A stretch of DNA of 64,000 nt from Blastomussa wellsi (Eukaryota > Cnidaria > Anthozoa > Scleractinia > Plerogyridae): positions 12,181,441-12,245,440 of the forward strand of contig OX393569.1 of assembly GCA_947652115.1 (NCBI GenBank). The letters are read 5' to 3'. The notes beneath the pieces were generated by a model. The model had not been told where the DNA came from. It did no database searches and was given only the letters and a program-made list of their open reading frames with translations. A program made the translations under genes and the position numbers. Positions 27,201-38,221 of this stretch are shown one piece after another (positions within the stretch are counted from its first letter, which is position 1; each line of letters starts with the position of its first letter).

Positions 27201-30200
27201 ATTTAGCTAAAAGAAAACAGTCAGAAAATTGATTGGCAGAAACAAAAAAAGGGTTTGAATTTCCTATGCTATTCATGTTCCTAAATGCATAGTCTTCATA
27301 GAGATTCAAAATTACATTTAACTCTGCGAAAAGTTGCAGATGCTGTACATAATCTTAATAAATTATCTTAACTCCAATGTTTTCTCTTTTTTTAGTATTA
27401 TTTATCTTATTTGTATATATGTATTTTATATTTATCAAGAAGTAATTTTATCATTTGACATTGTAATATATTACTTTATTATTGTTTTCTTGATATTGTA
27501 ATTTATTTAATTTATATTGACTTGATGCGTAAGCATTGTCGATTAATAAATATAGATGTAGATTATAACTGGCATTTCCTTTCTTAAAGGCCATTTCCAG
27601 TTTGTACTGCGCAATCTCCGCCTGCAGTGTTACTGAAGTCTCACAGGATGTAATGAAGTAGTAGACCCGGAATTAAAGAAATACCACCTGACCTAAAGGC
27701 ATGTATTTTCCTTCCCCCCCCCCACAGTACGAAGTTCGCTTTAGTCACTTCGTATTGTGGGGGGGGGGGGGGTCAAAAAAGGAAAATAAATGCCTGAGGT
27801 CAGGTGTGTATTTGTTTAATTATGGGTCTACTACTGAGGAAGGAGGAGGGGTAAACAACAACCAATTTTCGACAACCACCTGTCATTGTAACCAAAAAGG
27901 TTTGGCAACCAAGCGTTGCATACATGAAATTAAAGCAACAAATAACTTTCTCACATCACACAAACACTTCAACCACAAAAACCACGAGTGTAAAAAAAGA
28001 TAAACTCGCAAACGATTCACCAACTTCTGTGGTGGACAAAGAACTTACAGCACGCTAACTGAGCGTACGTTTTTGCACAATTCAGCTCTGGTTCGATTTT
28101 TCTGACCAAAATACGAGTGGTCAGCCATCTTTTTTCTGCTACTCCGAGGGCCTGGGTACAATAACAAAGACTTCCCTTCTTTCTAAGAAATTTGTCACGC
28201 AATGTGTTTAGAGCGAACTACAATACTCGGTTCAAATATATTTTACAAATATTTCGTCGCAGTCGCTTATATCAAACGAAGGGTCGCCGAGAAAGTGTAT
28301 GTCTCCATTTTCAAAGCACGTAAAGCACCATCATTCTGTATGCATGGAGTCTATCACTATCTCGACTATCCTGTGTTTTGCGTTGAAGACTACGACAAAA
28401 CCTTTCAAAAACTTATTTAGAAAAAGAAAAGCTGAATCACAAGAAATTTGCATACGCGCACACAAAAGTTGGATGTTTTATTTTCTCTTTTTCGTTGAGA
28501 CACTCGACAACTTCGTGTGCGATATTTCTGATATTTTTCTGCCACTGTGGAGTTGCATGATCCATCAAAAAAAGCACAAACAAGTGAAAGCACGCAATCA
28601 TGTTTTTATAATATGCAAATAAAGCTTCTGTTTTCAATTTTTAATTCGAAGCCGCCACAACTCCAGGAAAATTAGGAGTGGAGATCAGAAATCAAGGATC
28701 GGGGATCGCGGAACACGCACGGTGAGTGAAGTTGCAACGGCCCCGGAAGACAGAGCGGCAGACACAGCGCCAAGAGAGACCACAGAATAGTGAATCACTT
28801 TCCGAGCTTTTTTATATTTTTTCAACACAAGCCTGTAATGTTCTGCCTCATTGGCTATTTCTTTTTCAATTTTGCTGATCTCAGTTAGCCGGAGATTTTC
28901 TGGTGTTCTTGAGATGGGTACCTCTGGATAAATATTATCAGGCGGTGCACTTGGCAAGACATTCACTAAAGACATGGTATATTACAACATTTCAATTTAT
29001 CTCTAAAATAAAATGAATTGGGTACCCGTGAAAATCAAACAGTTCGCCATTTTCATTTTTTACCGAGATGTTCAAACTTGACACTTCTTTGCCTGTATTT
29101 GTGACCCTCAGAACATGTTGCTCCCCGCTTTGATATAAAACTTTTTCATAAGGCTTTCGTTTAATGCCAAAGCTCGCAAGAACACTTGAGAGCTTGCCGT
29201 TGAAAAGGTTCTGCACTCTGTCCACTAAATCACAGTGGATAAAATAAAAGTTCTCAGTTTCTACACCATCGAGAACAATTTGCGAGTAAACAAGATTATT
29301 GCTGTTTTTGCCAAGAAAAAATTTCAAACTGTCACTCAAACCAAATTCTGTGCCAATTTTGTGTTTGTTTGGGGCAATGGTTACTGCTCTCCAGAATGTA
29401 CCCCTAGTTGCAGAAAATATTTTTTCACCGAAACCTTCGTTGAAAAAGTTTTGGATGCTTTCGAGATCATAGTTGCCAGGTAGCAAAAGATTTTCGTCTT
29501 GTTTATTCTGCCCTTTCTTTTCATAAAACACTTTTCCCGTTTCTCTTAAGTTGTGCCACGACAAACTGCCCCGCGGGCGCAAAGTTTTCAAATACGCGCT
29601 GACCGCTGTCGACGTGGCCAGCCGCTGTAAAGAGGCCAAACCCTTGACTTCGAAAAATTCTGATGAGGTCGCCCAGGCCTTTCAGAAGATTTACAAGCGC
29701 ACGCCTCTCAAAAGGCCTCAACTACTGCAGGTTGACCCCGGGCGCGAATTCATGGGCGCCGTTACAAAAGACACAGAAAATCACCAAACCAATATCCGGC
29801 GCACGCGCGTTAACATTCACCGCGACCAGGCCATTGTTGAACGTTTCAACTGCACCCTTGCCGAGCGCTTGTTCGGGCACCAGTACACCGTGGAAATGCG
29901 ACTCCCTGAGGGCCAGCGGTCCACTGCGTGGGTGAAAAGGCTTCCTGAAGTTGTTTTGGCTTTGAACAACGAAGTCACCCGGCTGACGCGGAAAAAACCT
30001 GCAGAAGATAAAACTGTTTCTGCGAAGCCCTCAACTCTTTATTCAAGGCCTGCTGGGGTGAACGACAAAAAGTCCCCTCCCTGGTTAATGTTCGCTATCT
30101 CTACCAACCCGGTGAGCTTGAAGGACGCGTAAGAAGGGCCACAGATCCGATCTGGACTTCGAAAGTTTATACTCTTGAAAGGTCTGTTAAAAAGCCAAAT

Positions 30201-33200
30201 GAGCCGAGCGGTAAACAAACATTATTTACACCAAAGATGAGAAGGTGGCCGACAGAGCCTTGCGAAGCGCGTATTTCTCGGATCTTGACGAGATCGGGCA
30301 GGCGTATGAGCTGGAAAGCCGCCAGCCAGGGATCACAATCAGGCGAATTCTATTTCAACTTTCTTGACAGGTATTTCGACAGAAGAGATTTTGAGCTGAT
30401 CCAGATGGACACAGACAGCAACTACATGGCCATCTCCGGTGAGCAGCTCGAGGACCTTGTCAGGCCGGAGATGCAAGCGGAATTCGAGACACAAAAGGAA
30501 CAGTGGCTGGCTTGGGACAAATGGAGCGGCCGCCCCCCCGGGCTCTTCAAACTCGAGTGCGAGGGCAGCCGGATGATCGCGCTCTGCTCAAAGTGTTATT
30601 TCGTCGACGAACCGGAGGGCAAAAAAAAAGAAGTTCAGCACGAAAGGGATGTCGAAGAAGCAAAACGAGATAACCAGGCATCGTTTCAAGGCAGTTTTGG
30701 AAGGTAGCAAGGACATGGCAACTAACAGGGGTTTCAGGATGCTGGACGGACGGATGGTCACTTATGAGCAGCAGAAACTGGGGCTGAGTGCTTCTTACGA
30801 AAAAAGGTGGGTGCTGCCCGACGGGACTGAACCAATCGAATTTCACATTTAGTTCGCGTCAGACGGAGGAAGAGTGGTGTTTGGAGGGACAAGCAGCAGT
30901 TCTTCACACACAAAGCCTCGCTTGGGCCCATCGTGCAAATAGTAGAGAACAGGTCCAAGGCTTCAATCATCTTCCCGTACCCGCTGTTCCCCAGCAGCTT
31001 GAACACCTCGGCCAGCAGCGCCTTGCTTTTTTCCACGTCTCCTGTCCGCCACGCCTCGGTCACCTGCTCCACGAACCAGGGAAAGATCTTGGCCGGAAGG
31101 TAGTCGATTGTTCTGTAAACCTTTGTGACGACCGCCCCGCGGTCAACGTACCAACTCAGCAGAGGGGCGTACACCAACAGACTCTCTGCGGACAGTGTGC
31201 CCACGAGTTTTTTCCCGTCCCCGCGCTTTCCGCCTGTACATCGCAAGTAATCGAGCATAAGCTTCGGGACAACTTCGATCGGCACCTTTTTGTTAAAGAA
31301 GAATGGGCACATTTCCTCGAACTTTGGCCGCAAAGGCTCCGAAATCTCTATATCGACTTCGGCAAATCCGAACCATTTTCCTCCTTTGAGCCTGCGCGTT
31401 AGCACTGGCGCTGCCGCCTCTTGGTTGTCGTTGTCGTAGTGCACGACCCTTTCCTTCCCGCAAGGCATTTCTCTGAGCATGGTCGAAATATAGAGGGCGT
31501 TGGCGTCGTAACCCAAGATCTTTTTGCAAAGACGGGAGTCTTCGAATTGGTGCAATCTTATCTTTGTCACCCCGACTTCGTGGTAGCGCAGGAACACGAG
31601 GCTCGGGCCTCCGACCACAGCTTCTTTCAACATCTCGTACGCTTCTTTGCCTGGACTGTAAAGTTCCGCACCTTTCTCGACCGCTCCCCGGAGTAAGTAA
31701 TGCAAACTCACACCCGGGACGCTGACCGCATCTTTCGAGACTGTTGTAGTAGCGCAGCCAGTCCGCGAAAGTGTGCATGCCCTTTTCTTTGAACAGATGC
31801 TTGCACCTCTCCCATTCATCTCTCGTGAGCACGTGGTTGCCCCTTCAGGTGTGAGTACCACGCTGGACAGTCTGGAAGCCCTGCATAGTCGAGCTTTTGG
31901 GGCGAATCGAAGCACTCGTACGGAAACCACGTTTTCTCCGTTGTGCATCCGTAGGCTTTTACCCACTTTTCGTAGCTGGTCCCCGGGCCAAGATAGTTAA
32001 TTATATCAAGGAAACGGAAGCCCCAGGTGAGCAAGAACATTATATTGTTCCCATTTTTTGCCACTCTGACTTTGCCGGTTGTGTCTGCAAGGCAGTCTGC
32101 GCAGTGGCTTTTGATCAGGTTTAGATCGTAACGGCCCGAGTTGAACCCGACGACGGGCACCTGGTCGCACCATTCCCCAATTTTTTGCCGCTGCTCTTTC
32201 GGAAGCAGGCCCACGTCTTCTGGCATAAACTCCGCCCTTACTTGGGCCCGGATGTTTTCCCGCGTCTCTCCAGCTGTTCCATAAACTTGCGAACCAGTTC
32301 AATGGGGTCTCTTTCACAGATGTGGGTGGGCTCTCTCTAAAGAGTGTCGCCGATACTCACCGAGATTGGCACGTCCGCGTTCTCGATCGTTAGCGTGGGC
32401 TCCTTCCGCTGATTATTGTCGCCGTACGCCTCGAAATCGTACAAGATCGCGTGCGGGTAGCTTTTTGTTTCGGTTCGCGGGGGGTTGGCGTTGATTTCCC
32501 CAACTTCACACGCCCAAGCCTCAATAACACGGTAGCCGGCCTTCCGGAGCGCTGTTGTGCGTCTCCTTGTGGCCATGAACGTGTCTTCGCATGTTTGGTC
32601 GTTATGGATAATCATTTTGTCACGATCGTGTGGGAAACATTTTTCGGCACCCGTGCCAGTGGCAGCCGAGGTATTGAAATATGGTCTCAGTTTCACGGTT
32701 GTAGCCATCGACAGATGCTCTCTCAACCCACCTCTCACCTCCGTGACCATACATTGCGTGGTGAATGTGAATTTTCCACCGCTTGGCTTCATGGTCAAGC
32801 CACCAAAGGAGATAGTTCGCAGCCCTCTAGAACCTCTAATTTCATTGGATCTTAATAGCACGCACGTTACTGTTGTCTGTTTATCATTTTTTCAGCCAAT
32901 ACTGTGGGACCTTGTAAAGAGCTGCGTACCACCCCCTCCAAAGTGATTATTGGGAAGCATAATGTTTTCGATAGAAAGCCTTCTCAAAAGCTGTCTGCGG
33001 GGCTTCGACTTTTTCGCCTGGGCAATCGATTATCGTCTTCCCTTGAGCACACCTTTGGGCATGCCGTTGTAGATTACAAGCTTGTGTGCCTCTCGCACGG
33101 CAATGAACACATGCACATATTTTCACAAGCTTTGCTATGTGTTTTACGACAAAGGCATGCCCCTCGTAAATGCCAATTGTCAAAATGTTTGTCAGCTTGG

Positions 33201-36200
33201 CCGGCGGGTTTCTTCTAAGATGCCAAACCACTTCGTTGTCTTCTCCCCGCTCAGGCTCATAAATCTTGACGCCGAGCCAATCTGAAAAACCGACCCCCTT
33301 ATTTAGATGCCTTTCAACCTTATCTAATTCATCAAGAGATGTTTTTGGGCAGTTGTTTGGTACTGTTTTGAGTTTGAAGAAACTCTTGGCAAGCTCACGA
33401 GCTGCTACTGTACTTCGATCAAGCCGGGCTCATCTGTGCACAGCAATGCAGCGCCAGAGACACAAATTGTCGCAGTAGGTATCCAGCGCCACCATTGACC
33501 TGCCATGTGCAAGGTTGCGCAGCCAGTCTGGCAAGGGGCCTGTGCCTAACAAAGGCTGGCGGTCAAGCACAACCTTCACATAGACATCGGAATAGCCCCT
33601 TAAAACCCACTTTGTGTCCGGTCTTTCGATGTTATCAATTTGCAGTCGCGCCTCCTCCTTTGTTTTCAACCAGTTTTCAGCGTCAGACAGTCTGTTAATC
33701 CAAGGCGACCCCCCAGAGTTTTTATAAAACTCGATGTGGGTTCCATCCTCGATGTTTTGCAACCAAAAAGAATAGTTCTGCCTCAGATACAATGTATTAA
33801 CTCTCTCTCGAATACTATCCATAAAATAATCTGTGAGGGATTTTTCCTGTCCTTGGTTAATCGTCCATCTAATGTAACGACGCCCTTCTTCCGTTCTTCC
33901 CTCAACCTCTGGTTCTATATTAAAGAGTTGTTCAAGGGTTAGTTGGTAGATCTCCCTCGATTTGACTTTCTGGGCAGGGATTGGATCAAACATCTTCAGG
34001 ATGTTATTCATTTCTCTTGCCCTTTTTTGCCTTGGGGGCGCTCTTGGTTGGTATGGTTTAGGAAGTAGAGGTTTGGTTTGACGCTCTTGGTCAAGCGCGT
34101 TTTCTAATTGTTCTAAAAATACTGCAAATGTTTCTTGATCAATTTCCGCAAGTTCTTGTTCTAAATTCTGCCACGTTGCTGGACCAATTTCCATAGCAGC
34201 CATCGGCAACTTTGTATAATGTGCGAGAAAATAATTGAGTTGCTTTAATATAATAACAAGTATGTAAATCTCTAATTGCGGGCCTTTGATATAGTGACAG
34301 CTCGTGCAAAACAAGTTCAAAATTTTTTTGCCTTTTTTTGTTTGCGAATAAGCCGTTGTTTAAGCGTGCTCCCGCCGCAAGAAAGGCAAAGACGGTAATC
34401 GCACAAAACTCCAACGCCACAAATGCGACATGGAGCGGGCCTTTTCATTCCTTTATTGAGTTGATAGTTATGCTGGCCGCAATATGAACCAACACACCTT
34501 TTACCACAATACCCTTTCCAATTACGCATTAACCATACGCAGTTGTTTGCTCCACGAACCATTGTGCTGTTGGAACAGTATAACATTGGGTGTCGTTTCT
34601 TTCTAAATAGCAATACCCGAAACAGCTATAACAACGCCAGTATTCACTGAATAACAATTCAGGTCACGCTTGCTGTAATCAGACTGTGTATTATTCACAA
34701 TTAAATAATTTTTTGGCTATTAAATACGCTTCATGGCAGCAGCTGGGCTAACAATTTCAGTTCGTAAAATAAAAAGCAAAGAGTGTCTTACCTTAAAGAT
34801 GAATGAAAGATTATCTCATGGCTGGGATGAAATTCATGAGGAAATACTGGATGCCCCTTTTTGCTTCAGACACCGACAAATTGTCAAGGCGACGGTTTGT
34901 AGAAAATGCAGCAAATGCATACGGAATGGATTGTGCTTCATGTGCTTTGAAAATGGAGACAAACTTTCTCGGCGACCCGGCGACGAAATATTTGTAAAAT
35001 ATATTTGAACCGAGTATTGTAGTTCGCTCTAAACACATCGCATGGCAAATTTCTCAGAAAGAAGGGAAGTCTTTGTTATTGTACCCAGGCCCTCGGAGTA
35101 GCAGAAAAAAGATGGCTGACCACTCGTATTTTGGTCAGAAAAATCGAACCAGAGCTGAATTGTGCAAAAACGTACGCTCAGTTAGCGTGCTGTAAGTTCT
35201 TTGTCCACCACAGAAGTTGGTGAATCGTTTGCGAGTTTATCTTTTTTTACACTTGTGGTTTTTGTGGTTGAAGTGTTTGTGTGATGTGAGAAAGTTATTT
35301 GTTGCTTTAATTTCATGTATGCAACGCTTGGTTGCCAAACCTTTTTGGTTACAATGACAGGTGGTTGTCGAAAATTGGTTGTTGTTTACCCCTCCTCCTT
35401 CCTCAGTAGTAGACCCATAATTAAACAAATACACACCTGACCTCAGGCATTTATTTTCCTTTTTTGACCCCCCCACAATACGAAGTGAGTAAAGCGAACT
35501 TCGTATTGTGGGGGGGTTAAAAAAGGAAAATACATGCCTGAAGGTCAGGTGGTATTTGTTTAATTCCGGGTCTACTACTAATGAAAACAAGCCAAAACGA
35601 AATTGTAATTATCTAGTTAGCGTAGCAGGTCCACATCAGCTTTCGCTGCCATATTTTAACCTGCATTGTTAAATAAAATACGTATGTGTGGATGGATGTA
35701 ACAGATTCGTATCATCTGTAAAAATGTGGACGCCAAACTCATTGCTACACTTAATGTACAAGAGAAATAGAAGAGGGCCTAACACAGAACCCTGTGGGAC
35801 ACCGTAACAAACTGCCTCCTATTGTTTGAATAGGAAGCAAACCATTAGCAATACCACGGATTCCATAGTGAGGTAATTTCTTTTGTAATATGCTATGGTC
35901 AACAGTTTTAAAGGCTTTTGAGAAATCAAGAAAAATAGCACAAGAAAATAGGCCATATTCAATTGCTCTTTGAATTTTGTCTGTAATTAAGAGAGTTACA
36001 TGTAGAGTGGAATGGTTTTTCCTAAAGCCAAATTGTTTGTCATAGAGAATATTATATTTGCCAATGAAGGTGACAAGTCTGTTGTATACAAGCTTCTCCA
36101 AGATTTTATTGGAAATAGAGAGCAGTGAAATGGGTCAATAGTTATTCATGCAAGTGACTGAGTCCTTTTTTATGAACAGGAATAACATTAGCTAACTTAA

Positions 36201-38065
36201 ATTGGTCAGGCACACACCCACTACTAAAGGACAGATTAAAAATAAGTTCCAAAAGAAATAATATACAGGATTTTAATAGCTTTAGCAGGCATACATGGAT
36301 GCCAGAAGACTTGGACGAGTTTAGGCTAATTTCATTCTCTATTTCTACTGCAGAAACAGGGAATAACAAAAAGCTGTTTGCCTGTGAAGGCCCAAGAAAA
36401 TCTAGAGGATCAATTCCTTCTGCTAACTTACGGCCAATTTCTGAAAAATAATTATTAAAAGCTGAAGCAGCAGCCTTGGAATCAGTAATATTATTATTGC
36501 CAATGACAATTTTGGGAGGAAAGTTGAATCCATTTGGTTTCAGAGTAATTAACTCTTTGATGCCTGTCCATGTTTTTTTGGTATTTTTATTATTTGTAAT
36601 TATGGTAGTAATTCTGTTTGCTGACTTTCAGCAGTTGGGTAACCTTGTTGCGATAAAACTTAACAAGGAGGCGGGACAACTCAAACAAACTTGTGCTCTC
36701 TGATTGGCGAACTTGTCATAAAAGTTTGTTGGGTGGCCACACTAAGGCGCGTCGCGCTGTAACCTGTCCAAACAAAAAGCATGCAAGCATTCTACATTGT
36801 GATTCAGACTATAGACTATTATATTGTATTACAGGTGTTGTTCATGATTAAAGGTTGGTGGCAGGGAAGTGCACCCGTTTTGCTGCACTTTACCCCACAG
36901 TAAAGCTCTAGCCCACTGGGGACAGGTCTGGAGAAATATCCATTCCAAGGTGGCTACCCCCGGGCCACCTGGTTCCCTCAGTCCCCCGGGATGGTGGGAT
37001 ATGGGCCTCACCCCTGGTGGCAGGTCTGGAACATTTATTCCATAGTGGCTACCACCAGTACCACCTGATCTGCATTCACCACAGGAGGGCCCCCCTCCTG
37101 TCCACATTTTATCCACAACCATTCTCACTCTAGTTTTTGGCGTACTTTACTAGCAACTTTTAAATTCAATCCTCAGGGAGGATCATTAATTAAATCTGAA
37201 ATACAGAGATAAAAAACTGAGTTCAGGGTTCAGTGACATTCGTGAAACATAAGTTCAAGTGTATTTCTGGCTGTCTTGTTATATTTGGAAACATTTCTCT
37301 ATTGACTTTTAATTAGTGGCTTATTAACTTTTAATTAGCGGATATACAATATCCTGCCTCCAGCAAGAATCCTGGGCACATGTGCGCCTGCGATTAATAA
37401 AACAACCTATGTTGATAAAGTCAAGGGATTTCAAGTAGACATCAATCTCTTTCTGCATGCAGTTATCGAGTAGATTTTCAGCAGACGCCAAATCTCTTTC
37501 CATGTGCAATTTTAGTGATGCCGTCGCAGGCGTGGATACCCCAGATAATAAAAAACGACCGACTGCGCATGCTTGTGATCTTACATCCAACAAATTTTGT
37601 ATTTTTCTTGCTATTATAAAGAATAGGCTGCTACCTCGCAATAATACACCAGCAATAATACTGATTTTAATGATCACAACTTGGTCATGCCCAGTGAAAG
37701 CTCTGGCCTTATTATTCAAGTATTTCATGTTGCAACATCCTGGCAGTAGACCAGGGTGGGGCCAATTCAGTTAAGGTAACAAGTAGCTATATCCCTCGTT
37801 AATAATTAACAGAGCTCTCAGGTTTTTGTTCTTGCTCAGCAATATTGCTGAGAATATGACATAAAGAGACAACATTAAGCTGACATCACATGCTATTTTC
37901 GAATAATTAGCCTGCGATAAGGCATTTTATTTTTCGGGGCATCCTTCCTTCCACTGCAAAGATTGCCTTGTTGCAGGTTACTGGATAACAAGATTTGGGA
38001 CTTTATGAAAAGTAGTATTTACACTGTCATCAGTATTCCAGTTAACCCTTTACTCGCCAAGAGTG

Positions 38066-38112
<47 letters not shown>

Positions 38113-38180
38113 AGGGAGACCCCTTGGGGCTTAAAGGGTTAAAAAAACTATCTACCTTAACCCTTTACTCCCCAAGAGTG

Positions 38181-38221
<41 letters not shown>

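Larger units (their letters stand above)
26148..27290 (+). repeat. Direct repeats of about 125 bp spaced 1 kb apart
   Basis: GAGATCATTATATATGTAAT, AACAGTCAGAAAATTGATTG and GGGTTTGAATTTCCTATGC occur at 26170-26276 and again at 27183-27285 with few changes. The second copy continues into AT-rich sequence. The first lies next to Penelope-like copy C. May reflect a duplicated 3' end of the element carrying the endonuclease fragment. Confidence 0.65.
27658..35578. mobile_element. Polinton/Maverick-like element, 7.9 kb, decayed
   Basis: Bounded by inverted terminal repeats starting GTAGTAGACCCGGAATTAAA and flanked by TAATGAA on both sides. It encodes an rve-type integrase with a Polinton-like C-terminal tail, a protein-primed family B DNA polymerase, a Cys-rich small protein, a small membrane protein and a possible structural-protein remnant. 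Packaging ATPase, protease and an intact major capsid gene were not found, so this is an internally deleted copy; full elements usually run 15-20 kb. It lies in the SPT6 intron between exons c and d. Confidence 0.93.

Noticed and set aside
27701..28003. Frame in the Polinton TIR repeated at 35237-35590
   Set aside because: Explained by TIR duplication; starts inside the C/G-run hairpin. Coding cannot be excluded but is not supported.
27658..35578. Bacterial or phage contamination
   Set aside because: Intact target duplication, TIRs and continuity with SPT6 intron show genomic integration; the gene set is that of Polintons.
36829..37128. Gly/Pro-rich frame resembling a collagen-like protein
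   Set aside because: Arises from two GC-rich imperfect repeats; no Gly-X-Y periodicity.
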